Assembly: GCF_013523055.1 (NCBI RefSeq)
Contig: NZ_JAAMQM010000015.1
Location: 62,001-126,000 of the forward strand
DNA: 64,000 nucleotides
Reading direction: 5' to 3'
Source: Pseudomonas capeferrum
GTDB lineage: Bacteria > Pseudomonadota > Gammaproteobacteria > Pseudomonadales > Pseudomonadaceae
This document shows positions 44,164-52,181 of this stretch, piece after piece. The position numbers were made by a program, and so were the translations under genes. Numbering within the stretch: the first letter of the stretch is position 1; each line of letters begins with the position of its first letter. Under the pieces are notes generated by a model. That model was not told where the DNA came from. It did not search any database and saw nothing but the letters and a program-made list of their open reading frames with translations.

Positions 44164-44216
44164 TCGGTCTCCCCGGTTCGCTTCATGAAAGGAGATGCCG
44201 CACACGGATATGCAAA
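44164..44216 (-). promoter_or_regulatory. Leader with anti-Shine-Dalgarno box (L7)
   Basis: Minus strand: GCATATCCGTGTGCGGCATCTCC. Box TCTCC (complement of 44191-44195), extended by two G-U pairs, pairs with GGGGAGA (complement of 44168-44174). GGCATCTCCT is identical to the box region at 6106-6114. Confidence 0.4.
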
Positions 44217-44218
44217 AG

Positions 44219-44246
44219 GCAAAAAAAATCCCCCGTTTCCGGGGGA
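44219..44246 (-). terminator. Rho-independent terminator
   Basis: Minus strand ATCCCCC GGAAAC GGGGGAT with T8. It closes the exonuclease gene. Confidence 0.92.
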
Positions 44247-44255
44247 TGTGTGGCG

Positions 44256-45254
44256 TTAAAAGACGAAGTCTTTCTTCAGGTTTCGTGTCGCTGGTTTAGG
44301 AGCTAGCTGTGCAGGTTGCACGGATGGGCCAGACTGAAGCAACTGTGCCGCAGGTAACGCGGGTTCTGACAGGCGGGGACCGAGCTGATCGCGAATTATC
44401 ACGTTCTCTACAGCGGGTTTCCTGTAGGCATCGATTTGGCTTTCAGTCAGCTTAACGCCGTGTGCACTGAGCAACGCACGCCAGTCGACTTGCCCTTTAC
44501 GAGTGGAGTGGAGGACAGATACGCCGTCGCATTCATGTCGTTTGCGACCTGGCGGCATCTGCGATAGTAAAACACCCCGTGCTGCTTCCTCCCGCGCTGT
44601 GGCTTCCTGTAATTGTTGGTTTGACTTCCGCCAGGCGGCCGCTGCGGCTTCCCATTCATCAGTACTCCATTTGCCTGTTTGAAGCCGGTGCCAGAAGTCG
44701 AGCTCACCCCTTAGGATTTGATCGATCCGCTTCTGGTTACGCATGACTTTGAGCAGCACGCCTTTAGACCCATCGAACGAGTAGTAGTGGGCGAAGCTGG
44801 CTTCGGCAACAAAGATCTGGTGCTGAACCTGGTCCACATACTCCGGTGGGACGATGCCCTTGAGCGCAAGCCCATGAGCTGTATCCCCTGGACATTTGAC
44901 CTCGACCGGGATCCCAAGGAAAGGATTGAAGCCGTCTAGCGATGCCCGGATAAATGGTATCGAGTCACTCTCAGCAATGATGGGCGTTACCGTGGTACCG
45001 GTATGTTTCTCGTATGCAGCCCTTGCGATGGGTTCCAGCTGATGACCCCTGGCTCGAATTCGATCGACAAAAGGGTTCGGCGGCGGGGGAGGCCCGATCC
45101 CTAGCCTGAGTCTGAAAAGCTCATATGAACTGCGGAATTTTGACGTACCCATTATCTGGGGCGCCTCACTAGCACCGATTCCTTCACTACGCCATGCGTA
45201 CCAGGCGGCGGAGTTTTGCTGAGCAGCTGGTCCCGTGATGATGCGCATTGCCAT
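44256..45254 (-). CDS. YqaJ-type viral recombinase/exonuclease
   Basis: 332 aa. Start ATG 45254 with AAAGGAGAT upstream. PD-(D/E)XK exonuclease signature of the YqaJ/lambda-exo family: GIGASEAPQIMGTSKFRSSYEL, RGHQLEPIARAAYEKHTG, IRASLDGF (Asp), PVEVKCPG (Glu-x-Lys) and YVDQVQHQIFVAE. These enzymes resect double-strand ends for single-strand annealing. No annealase (Beta/RecT) is recognisable in the window. The C-terminal 90 residues are variable and Pro-rich. Confidence 0.88.
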   Translation of the reverse strand: MAMRIITGPAAQQNSAAWYAWRSEGIGASEAPQIMGTSKFRSSYELFRLRLGIGPPPPPNPFVDRIRARGHQLEPIARAAYEKHTGTTVTPIIAESDSIPFIRASLDGFNPFLGIPVEVKCPGDTAHGLALKGIVPPEYVDQVQHQIFVAEASFAHYYSFDGSKGVLLKVMRNQKRIDQILRGELDFWHRLQTGKWSTDEWEAAAAAWRKSNQQLQEATAREEAARGVLLSQMPPGRKRHECDGVSVLHSTRKGQVDWRALLSAHGVKLTESQIDAYRKPAVENVIIRDQLGPRLSEPALPAAQLLQSGPSVQPAQLAPKPATRNLKKDFVF

Positions 45255-45325
45255 GGTGCGATCTCCTTTAAAAATGACCTGCACCGGAACGGTGGACGGC
45301 CTGATAACGGGAGATGCGTAACGTT
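45255..45325 (-). promoter_or_regulatory. Leader with anti-Shine-Dalgarno box (L8)
   Basis: Minus strand: box ATCTCC (complement of 45310-45315, in ACGCATCTCCC) is perfectly complementary to GGAGAT (complement of 45261-45266) of the ribosome site. A hairpin CACCG TTC CGGTG (45282-45294) lies between. Upstream sequence AACGTTACGCATC resembles the shared promoter element. Confidence 0.5.
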
Positions 45326-45460
45326 CTTGCTGAAACTGGACGCCTTGGACTGGCGTGAATGGGAGGGCGGATGAAGGATGGGCTGTGGAGAAGGGGCTGG
45401 AGGAAGGGCGCTAACCGAGAAGGCCGGCTGCCTGGCAGCCGGCCGCATACGATAACGGCG

Positions 45461-46099
45461 TTACTCGCCAATCCTCATCGTTCGGGGAAGGCCCAGCATG
45501 GCGTTCTGCATACGCAGGTCATTCAGCGAAATCGAGGGGTCAGACGTAGCTGCAGCTGAACTGGCACAACCACGGCCGGTTAAGCAAACCGTGTGAATCA
45601 CCAGGTTCGTACCGGCGAGTTTGTCGACGTTCTGGCCGTTGGTGGTCTGTGCAGCATCGGATGCTGCTGTTAGGCCTGAGGCGACGTTGTTCCCAACCAT
45701 CCCAGAGTCGGTGCAATTGCTCAGCAGTGAGCAGGTCGCGAGGGATACAGCCAGAGAGGCACCCGTGGCCACAGCGTTGCCCACTGCAGTGTGAGCTTCC
45801 TTGTACTGTGAGGCAGGGCCCGCATAGACCTCACTGATTGTGTACGTGACCTTGGCATCCCCCGCGGTCTGGTTATAGCCAGCTTTCTTGAGGGCGTCAT
45901 TCACAGATGCAGTCATGTCAGCCAATGCGGCGTTTTCGGTCACAGCCTTTACAGTCACGCCGGATACGAGGCGTCCGTTGATCTGAGCCGCCTGAACGCG
46001 TACAGGACCTTTTTCCACGGTGATAGGTTTCGCGGCACAACCAGATAAGCCCATGATGACGCTGGTGGCAGCTAATGCGGCGATTACTTTGTTGATCAC
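45461..46099 (-). CDS. Putative lipoprotein
   Basis: 212 aa from GTG 46099 (GAGG 5 bases upstream). N-terminal signal peptide with lipobox: INKVIAALAATSVIMGLSGC, Cys as first mature residue. The mature part resembles small secreted lipoproteins with a DUF4410-like beta fold (VTVKAVTENAALADMTASV, VTYTISEVYAG), then a Ser/Gly/Ala-rich segment and LVIHTVCLTGRGCAS. Anchored in the outer or inner membrane. A hairpin GGCCGGCTG/CAGCCGGCC follows at about 45422-45444. Confidence 0.7.
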   Translation of the reverse strand: MINKVIAALAATSVIMGLSGCAAKPITVEKGPVRVQAAQINGRLVSGVTVKAVTENAALADMTASVNDALKKAGYNQTAGDAKVTYTISEVYAGPASQYKEAHTAVGNAVATGASLAVSLATCSLLSNCTDSGMVGNNVASGLTAASDAAQTTNGQNVDKLAGTNLVIHTVCLTGRGCASSAAATSDPSISLNDLRMQNAMLGLPRTMRIGE

Positions 46100-46114
46100 G
46101 TGTGCCTCAGGAGT

Positions 46115-46135
46115 GGTCGATAACATGTAACTATA
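46115..46135 (-). promoter_or_regulatory. Shared promoter element of the lipoprotein gene
   Basis: Minus strand TATAGT (complement of 46130-46135) followed by TACATGTTATCGACC. Near-identical to the element at 52096-52110 (TATAGTTACGTGTTA). It places a transcript start about 25-30 bases before the GTG. Confidence 0.55.
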
Positions 46136-46519
46136 ATACTGGCGGGCGAGCATGAAGGCTAGTGGCAAAATGCTCATATGAGAATTGGCACTATTGGATA
46201 ACCATCTATGCAATGGATGAAGCAAGCCGCGACCGCCTCAAGCGCGGGCTGTAAGCGTAGGGTCATGTCACGATCGTAGATAGTCATGCTGCCGAGGGCT
46301 GGCAGGACTACATCCACCAGTAGGACGCGGGGACTTACAAGCCTGAAAGGAGTAGTTCAGTGTTCATGGTGGCCCCCGCCTTGACCAACGATCGGCCAGT
46401 CAAGGATCAGGTGGTATCGGAGTAGGTCTTTGGATGGTCAGACGTCACTGAAAGAGGGGCGGCGGGCAAAATCCCGACATCACCAGAGAGATCGCCACAC
46501 GAGGGCGCGAACGGAAGAT

Positions 46520-46615
46520 AAAAAAACTGGGCCTTTTGATATACAAAAGAGCCCAGTCCTGGTAACCACAGCTGCCGCGGCGCTGTAGGTGGAGAATCCA
46601 CCGTTACCAAGACTG
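46520..46615 (-). ncRNA. Candidate structured RNA: three-way junction plus terminator
   Basis: Minus strand: CAGTCTTGGTAAC (complement of 46603-46615) pairs with GTTACCAGGACTG (complement of 46554-46566), 13 bp with one G-U. Inside are hairpin GGTGGA TTC TCCACC (46588-46602) and hairpin CAGC/GCTG (46569-46585). Directly after comes ACTGGGC..GCCCAGT (46526-46557) enclosing CTTTTG/CAAAAG with T6, a strong terminator. Its 5' arm shares four bases with the closing stem, so the two may compete. It is either a free small RNA of about 100 bases or an attenuator. The nearest downstream gene starts at 46099. I do not recognise the family. Confidence 0.55.
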
Positions 46616-47088
46616 AGCTCACCTCTTTATCGCCATTAGGATAGTCGACAGCAGTACGACGTCCTGCTTGGCTAGCTTGCGAATCCCCACCAGTTGCACC
46701 TGGCTGCTATGTGAAGGACATGCGTCCGGGGAAGTCATTTGCGCTGCTCACGTAGTGGTGAGCGACCTGAGGGATAACCGCTTCGACCTAATCGTCCAGC
46801 TGTGTTGTCAGTTCCTAGGGAGAAGCCCGGACTCGACGAATTTGTCTGATCTCAAAGACTGGCGGTGCATCACCGAGTCGAGAACACAGAGGCAAACACA
46901 GGGGATGCATTAGGGAGCGGAGATATCAGGCGGTATGTGGGTAGTGCGCTAACCCGTTACCGTGTGGCTGACTACAAAGGAGGCTTCGCGACCTCGGACC
47001 TGACTGGCTTCTCCAGTGGGAGTATCCGTTAACTTTGCCTAAGGTGATGTTCAACATGGGCTGATAAACACGATTACCCTGGGCCAAA
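46616..47088. other. Gene-free stretch
   Basis: No convincing gene on either strand. It lies between the candidate RNA and the terminator of the ParM operon. Also 46136-46519 holds no gene that I can support. Confidence 0.5.
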
Positions 47089-47089
47089 A

Positions 47090-47112
47090 AAAAACCGGCC
47101 CTAAGGCCGGTC
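47090..47112 (-). terminator. Rho-independent terminator
   Basis: Minus strand ACCGGCC TTA GGGCCGGT with T9. It closes the parM-parR-RDD operon. Confidence 0.92.
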
Positions 47113-47132
47113 ATGCGTTTGTTGCCGAGTAG

Positions 47133-47660
47133 TCATGTGCCCCGTTTAGCTACGGTGGTGGAGGCCATGAGGTCGAAGATGAACTGGGATTTCACAGTGA
47201 AAACCGGAACTGAGACGAAGGCTGCAAGCACAACGACTAGCACGAGCGGATGCCCGATGCTGAGCAAAAGCAAGACGGACATGATTTTCAAAGTGGTGCG
47301 CAAGATGCATTGCCAGATGGACAGGTTGCCCTTGAGCGAGACTGTCCTGACACGGAACAACAGCTTGCCGGCGGTGGTGCCCCGCCAGAATCTGGTCAGT
47401 GTTGCCTCGTAGATCAACCACACCAAAGGCAACAGTACAAGGAAGTACGGTGCCAAGCTAAGCGCAGCGCCTTCTGTCCAGCTCAGGCCGGGAGTAGATA
47501 CGTCGAAGGGACCTTCCGTATCGACATGGGCGGTATGAGCCATGACGAGAGCCAGTAGTGATAGCGATACTCCCAAAACCAGCGATACCAGGACAAAGTC
47601 GGTCATGGTTGCCGCTAAGCGCTGAGCCACATTCAGCAGTTTGGAGCCAATTTTCATCAT
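47133..47660 (-). CDS. RDD-family membrane protein
   Basis: 175 aa, three to four membrane spans. RLAATMTDFVLVSLVLG at the N-terminus (RDD-type Arg-Asp), FWRGTTAGKLLFRVRTVSLKG in the middle and FIFDLMASTTVAKRG at the end match the RDD family pattern. Function of the family is broad (ion exchange, unknown transport). It is 23 bases downstream of parR on the same strand. A parS-like palindrome (47190-47203) lies inside the gene. Confidence 0.8.
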   Translation of the reverse strand: MMKIGSKLLNVAQRLAATMTDFVLVSLVLGVSLSLLALVMAHTAHVDTEGPFDVSTPGLSWTEGAALSLAPYFLVLLPLVWLIYEATLTRFWRGTTAGKLLFRVRTVSLKGNLSIWQCILRTTLKIMSVLLLLSIGHPLVLVVVLAAFVSVPVFTVKSQFIFDLMASTTVAKRGT

Positions 47661-47683
47661 TCACCTGATTTTTTTGTGGAGGG

Positions 47684-48370
47684 CTAGAACATGGTGCCCA
47701 ACGCGTCGAGTGCTGCCTTTTGCGCGTTTGTAGGTTCGGCCGGTGTCGCATCTTGAGAGTCATGCGATGGGCTGGCCTCATCAAGGGCATCTGCGCTTGA
47801 GAGCATCTGAGGCTGTTGGTCGATGAGTGAGTCCTGAGCACCCATACCGTGGACAGGTGGTGTGGCGACAGGTACAGACTCTACGTGAACCTCGACAGCA
47901 CCAGTGTGCAAAGGAGCACCTGTCTGGAGGGACACCGGCTCAGGTTGCAGGGAAGGGCGAACCTCCTCGACAACCAAGGCCGGCTCCATCGGTTCAGCGG
48001 GAGCTAGGGGCTCTGAGGGTGGCTCGACTGCAGGAGCTTTGACAGCCCCAGGTTTTGCGGTGATCTCTCGCTGCCGTGGTACCCGTTTTTTTCGAGTCGG
48101 TGGAGCTGCACTTTCACGCTTGGATTGGCGGCCCGTCGCAATCATTCCCCCCGGGCCAGCAAGAGCGTCATTCAGAGCTTGGTCTAGGGTGCCGGCCTCA
48201 CTGTGGCTCAAAAACCACTGATAAAAGACACCCCTGATAAGAGGCGTGTCTTTACCGTATGGCAGTTCGGACATGAACTCCAGCAAACCTGGGCAAACGT
48301 CCTCTGGGATATTCAGATTTATTTTGCGCTCAGTTTCATTAGGGTCATATACACGAATTAACTTAGCCAT
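47684..48370 (-). CDS. parR: ParR-like centromere-binding adaptor
   Basis: 228 aa. Residues 14-55 (RKINLNIPEDVCPGLLEFMS, LPYGKDTPLIRGVFYQWFL) resemble a ribbon-helix-helix fold; the rest is a long disordered Pro/Glu/Ala/Thr tail ending KAALDALGTMF, which could be the hook that contacts the filament, as in ParR C-termini. Start overlaps the parM stop by 8 bases. The pairing with an actin-like ATPase makes ParR the best reading, although the tail is unusually long. Confidence 0.72.
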   Translation of the reverse strand: MAKLIRVYDPNETERKINLNIPEDVCPGLLEFMSELPYGKDTPLIRGVFYQWFLSHSEAGTLDQALNDALAGPGGMIATGRQSKRESAAPPTRKKRVPRQREITAKPGAVKAPAVEPPSEPLAPAEPMEPALVVEEVRPSLQPEPVSLQTGAPLHTGAVEVHVESVPVATPPVHGMGAQDSLIDQQPQMLSSADALDEASPSHDSQDATPAEPTNAQKAALDALGTMF

Positions 48371-49400
48371 TTACAGCAGACACCCTTTTGGCATTCGCGT
48401 TTACGATGCTCCGGATGATTTGTCCAAGGGCATAGCGAGCAAAACCGTCAGCAACAGCCCAGCGAGGATTTTTTACAAGAATGCTGTGTTGCCATACATC
48501 TTTGGCACGAGCATAGATCGCCTCGGCGCTACCACCCGCAACCAAAATCCCATTGAGCGACCGTGCATCATCGGAAAACAAAGAGTTACCTTTAGAGATA
48601 ACTTCCTGAACCACGTGCTGCTGAGCTTCGGTCACCTGCTCTTGAATGTTTACCTCTTGGCCGTACTGGAAAAGAGATTTGGTGCTGAACGATTCCTCGC
48701 ACTCCACCAGGCTTGCTTGAATCTCGCGCTTGCCCAAGATGCGGCGCAACTGCTCAGCCGCTGCACTCATCCCGGCACAAGAATCAGCGCCCCGTTCAAT
48801 GTACTGACCCTCCCTCATCAAAAGGAAGTCAGTCGAGTAATGACCTCCCTCGATGACGCCATAGGATTTTGGCCTTCCGTTAGCACCATTGATCAAATTT
48901 TCAATGGGCATGCCCGACTGATCAAGGATGTAGTCGCAGTAAGCGCCCATTGGCTGAGGAAGTGCTTTCAACTCGACAGTTTTAGGGAGTGCTTTTCTAG
49001 TGCGCTCGACCAAGCTGTCCTTGCGAGAGCCGAACAACTTGGACGGTGTGCCGATGATGACAAATGCGTCATCAATTCCTTGAACGCCCTTGGCACGGAG
49101 CCTGGTAAAAGCCGACTGAATAAGCGCCAGGTATTCCGGGGTATCCGTCCAATTGTCGTTCAACCCAATAGAGGATGTGAGGTTGCCCTGGAGGCGAGCG
49201 GTATCGCCAGTGAAGTATGCCTTTCCATCGACAACCTCGGTCTCGGTCTGGGCGCGAGCCGCAGTCGTCGGGTCGGTGAGTTCGACGGCTGGAACCGCCA
49301 GAGTGGGGTACATGATCTCAGTTCGTTTGCCGTCGTGGTAAGCGACGACTTTAATGGCGCTACGACCCGCATCCAAACCGATTGCGACGCGACCTTTCAT
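48363..49400 (-). CDS. parM: ParM/StbA actin-like partition ATPase
   Basis: 345 aa actin-fold ATPase. Phosphate-1 motif IGLDAGRSAIKVV at the N-terminus, phosphate-2 region VIEGGHYSTDFLL (about residue 190) and adenosine motif GILVAGGSAEAIYARAK near residue 300. It pairs with the following RHH protein. ParM filaments push plasmid copies apart. The upstream repeat region is a good parC candidate. The window thus holds two partition systems. Confidence 0.85.
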   Translation of the reverse strand: MKGRVAIGLDAGRSAIKVVAYHDGKRTEIMYPTLAVPAVELTDPTTAARAQTETEVVDGKAYFTGDTARLQGNLTSSIGLNDNWTDTPEYLALIQSAFTRLRAKGVQGIDDAFVIIGTPSKLFGSRKDSLVERTRKALPKTVELKALPQPMGAYCDYILDQSGMPIENLINGANGRPKSYGVIEGGHYSTDFLLMREGQYIERGADSCAGMSAAAEQLRRILGKREIQASLVECEESFSTKSLFQYGQEVNIQEQVTEAQQHVVQEVISKGNSLFSDDARSLNGILVAGGSAEAIYARAKDVWQHSILVKNPRWAVADGFARYALGQIIRSIVNANAKRVSAVNG

Positions 49401-49439
49401 GAAATAAAACCTCTATAAACCAGTGACTTAGAAGGGTTG

Positions 49440-49535
49440 ACGATGCGCACTGTGCAGTGTGCAGTGCATACAGTGCAGTGCGAAGTACCTACTGCGCTGT
49501 ATGCACTGCTGGGAGTCTAAGATACATAACACGTA
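49440..49535. promoter_or_regulatory. parC-like repeat region and parM promoter element
   Basis: GCAGTGCATACAG (49461-49473) and CTGTATGCACTGC (49497-49509) form a perfect 13-bp inverted repeat. GCGCACTGTGCA lies at 49445-49456, and more GCAGTG units fill the space. The minus strand TACGTGTTATGTATC (complement of 49521-49535) is a shared promoter element pointing to parM. Confidence 0.6.
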
Positions 49536-49589
49536 TTGACAATACTGTATAAGCACAAAGAGAATTCGCCAGAATGCGCCCCTCGGCGC

Positions 49590-49643
49590 GGCTATACACA
49601 ACCCCCCGGCGAACGCTTAAACAATGGCTATACACAACCCCCC
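49590..49643 (+). repeat. 18-bp direct repeat around a start codon
   Basis: GGCTATACACAACCCCCC at 49590-49607 and again at 49626-49643, 36 bases apart. The second copy forms codons 1-7 of the next gene. It may be a duplicated operator. Confidence 0.85.
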
Positions 49644-50151
49644 CTCCATCGACGATTTCGAAGAGCTGCGGCGCAAAGGTAAGGAGTCGGTCGACACTGC
49701 CGTCGACTACCTAATTCGCATCGATCAGCTCCTGGTCCGCATGGGCGAATTGCTCTACGTCATGCAGCCGTTCCAGACGGGGCGCATAGGGATTGATTTC
49801 AACCTGCACCGGGGCCAATCGAGGCCTTTTGTCCGGGTCTACCGAAAGCTCAAGGCTGGCAAGGGGAAATGGATGTCCACGAACGTAAGTCACAAAGGGC
49901 TCACGAAGAGAGTGAAGCGAGCGCGAGAGTTCGAGCCCAATCACAAGCTGGTTCTGAGCCTGTGTGAAAGGGTTTCCAAACTCTTTGACCTCAGAGCCGA
50001 AATGCATGAGCGCGTGCGGAATATGAGCCATGGCGTAAAGCTAACGCTCAAGGCTAGGGAAGATGATCTGGCATCCCTTGAGGCTTTGGTGGGCAGCATG
50101 CTAGACCAGGTAGAAACAAAGTTTGAAGGAGAGCTCGACGTGGATGAGTAA
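49624..50151 (+). CDS. Hypothetical protein
   Basis: 175 aa, ATG without visible ribosome site. N-terminal helical half (DDFEELRRKGKESVDTAVDY), a middle beta part with basic residues (PFVRVYRKLKAGKGKWMSTN) and a C-terminal coiled-coil-like helix (LCERVSKLFDLRAEMHERV). No family recognised. Divergent from parM, with the parC-like region between, so it might take part in that locus. Terminated at 50169-50203. Confidence 0.65.
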   Translation: MAIHNPPSIDDFEELRRKGKESVDTAVDYLIRIDQLLVRMGELLYVMQPFQTGRIGIDFNLHRGQSRPFVRVYRKLKAGKGKWMSTNVSHKGLTKRVKRAREFEPNHKLVLSLCERVSKLFDLRAEMHERVRNMSHGVKLTLKAREDDLASLEALVGSMLDQVETKFEGELDVDE

Positions 50152-50168
50152 TCCTTAAACAAACTCGT

Positions 50169-50203
50169 GAAGGCCTTGTCGATCAACGTCGGCAGGGCCT
50201 TTT
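50169..50203 (+). terminator. Terminator
   Basis: AAGGCC...GGCCTT stem with a 19-base loop region and T5, after the 49624 gene. Confidence 0.65.
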
Positions 50204-50217
50204 TTGTGGCTGAGCGA

Positions 50218-50472
50218 GACCAGAAACTATTCGGTGACAGGCCAAGTAGGAACCGGGCTATGAGCGAAGCGGACTAGAAGCAAATCGGTGTTATGCGATG
50301 TGTGACTCTGCGGCGTTGGCGAAGCTGACTAGAAGCTTACCGATGTTATGTGCAGTGTGACCACCGGCGTTGGCGCAGCTGACTAGAAGCGTACCGGTGT
50401 TATGCGTAGTGGAATCCCGCGGCTTTGGTAAAGCCGACCAGAAGCCTACCGGTGATTTTGTGAAGTATTATC
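50218..50472 (+). repeat. Five 54-55-bp tandem repeats
   Basis: The core GACTAGAAGC with following TACCGGTGTTATG occurs at 50218 (degenerate), 50272, 50327, 50381 and 50436, a period of 54, 55, 54 and 55 bases. Between the cores GGCGTTGGCGAAGCT-type sequence is also conserved. Not coding. Five helical turns per unit suggest protein binding on one face. Confidence 0.85.
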
Positions 50473-51980
50473 CGAGCTCTTTCTGAGCGTAGTGTGATCA
50501 GGCCGCTGATAATTGCTTTTGCATACGGTGATGAGCTGACTTCTACTTGGGCCTGGCGGTGTTTGACTCGAACTGCCTCGCGCCCATTCCCTTAATCTAA
50601 TTTAATTCTCTTCATTCATTTTCTCTTCTCCCGGTCGCACCATCAATCTCATTCTGGCGGCGGCACTTCATGTGGCTGAATCTCTTTTTCCGCTGCTCGT
50701 TGTGCCGGAATCTATTTTCCCGCTGCTCGTTGTGTCGCACCTCATTCTGCAAGCTTGGTTTGAGTTTCTGTTCATCGCGGCGGCGATTGTGCACCTGTCA
50801 GTTCCGTCTGTGCTGCTTTTGCCTCTGCGCCCGCCGGCTCCCTGCTGCTACCGAAGTTGGCTCATTCTTCCGCTGTAGATACTCTTTTCTCTTTTCTCTT
50901 CTTCATCTCCATTCTTTCACTGCGCCTTCTACGTCATCTGTTGCGCGTGAGAGCATGAGTAGTGGGCTCTTATTGTTCTCGCGCCAGTTCTAACTATTGA
51001 GTTGTGCCATCGCTAGTTTGGGGTTTCGGTCGTGCTGCTGTTGCATTGGCATTTCATTGTGCTGGCGATCGTTCTGCTGCCGCGGATTTGCGCTTTTTGC
51101 TACCGCCGGCAGCATAACCATTTGTGCCTGTTTCTCTGCGGCCGCGGCCGGCGCTCGACCACCAGCTCCCGGAGGCTGCGTCCAGCGAAACAGCTCACAG
51201 GCTGTCGGTGGCGACCCTAAGAAGGATCTGACAGGGGAGGAAAGCGACGGGCTGAGAAGGATACGACGGGGGTTACTGCGGTCAGCTGTGCAGGCGCTGG
51301 ATGCTGGTCTTGGTCTTGGTCCTGGTCTGCAGCTGGCCACTGATGATCGGTAGCGGCCGGTGGTTGGTGCTGCTGGATCTGATGCGATGGTTTGCGATCC
51401 TTACCTTGCCCGGTGCTGCAGTTGGCCCTGGCCGGCAGATTGTGATGCCCGGCGGTCGGTGGCTGGCGGTGTGGGATCTGATACGGCGGCTTGCGATCCT
51501 TGACTTGCCCGATGCGCAGCTGGACCTGCCCGGCAGAGTGCGATGTCAGGCGTACGGTGGTGGGTGGAGTTACATCTGCGATGGCGGTGATCGATCCGGC
51601 TCGCAGCGTGTGATGCTTGGCTGGCGGTGGGTCGATATGAGATCTGCCTGGCGAGGGCGGACCCTGCTGCTTTGGTGCCGAGTGCGCCCGGGCTGGCCGG
51701 TATGGACGATAGGCTGGCGGTGGTCAGCACCTGGTGCCGGGTGGTGCCTCTTTAGCCTGGTCGGATTCGTCTCTGCTCAGGCTGCTTGGGACCGCTTTTC
51801 TCTGTTCTGTGTCCCGTGGGTGGGAAGCACTTCATCGCCTCCATTATTCTCAGCTCATTGCATGCATACGTGCCCATAGGCGATTTCGGCCCGGGCTCTA
51901 TCTGCCCGCGAGCTCCTCCCTTTTGGTTGCTGGGCGATGTATCGGCGCCGATGGGGCCGGCTGTTATGGCTTCGCATGAG
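50473..51980. other. Gene-free, compositionally skewed stretch
   Basis: No convincing gene: open frames here have biased composition (long Trp/Leu/Gly or Cys/Ser/Arg runs) and no ribosome sites. 50580-50990 is pyrimidine-rich with a repeated CCGCTGCTCGTTGTG. A RepA-type iteron GTTGTGCCATCGCTAG is at 51001-51016. 51290-51760 is G/T-rich with about 2.5 copies of a 99-bp degenerate repeat (for example GGATCTGAT at 51375 and 51474; TTGCGATCCTT at 51392 and 51491). Confidence 0.6.
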
Positions 51981-52166
51981 CATAAATGGTTGTGCTATGG
52001 ATTCCCCGCTTTTATCTCCCCGCGGGCATAAATGGTTGTGCTGACGCCCAACGCTTTTCTCGCAGTAGAGCCATAAATGGTTGTGCCTGCATTTGTAACA
52101 CGTAACTATAATTTGCCTTGCATCTATACAAATCTATAGGTATCGTTGAGTCATAAATGGTTGTGC
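51981..52166 (+). repeat. Four CATAAATGGTTGTGC direct repeats
   Basis: Exact 15-mers at 51981, 52027, 52072 and 52152 (spacing 46, 45 and 80). The last is 15 bases before the start codon of the 52182 gene. They share TTGTGC with the RepA iterons but otherwise differ. Probably operators or iterons of another DNA-binding protein. Confidence 0.9.
52096..52110 (-). promoter_or_regulatory. Shared promoter/operator element
   Basis: TATAGTTACGTGTTA on the minus strand, the exact consensus; on the plus strand it reads TAACACGTAACTATAAT with a TATAAT toward the 52182 gene. No minus-strand gene follows, so the plus-strand reading or an operator role is more likely here. Confidence 0.45.
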
Positions 52167-52181
52167 CAAGGAGCTGCCGAG

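Noticed and set aside
46554..46615. Possible integron attC site, because of the GGTAAC/GTTACC ends
   Set aside because: The boxes do not match RYYYAAC/GTTRRRY, and a terminator with T-run follows directly.
46407..46622. 71-codon minus-strand frame
   Set aside because: It covers the structured RNA and terminator and has no ribosome site.
50218..50472. Possible CRISPR array
   Set aside because: The whole 54-55-bp unit is conserved, with no unique spacers and no cas genes; a tandem repeat fits better.
51301..51879. Open frame of 192 codons on the plus strand
   Set aside because: Product is Trp/Gly/Leu-rich low complexity made by the G/T-rich 99-bp repeat, with no ribosome site.
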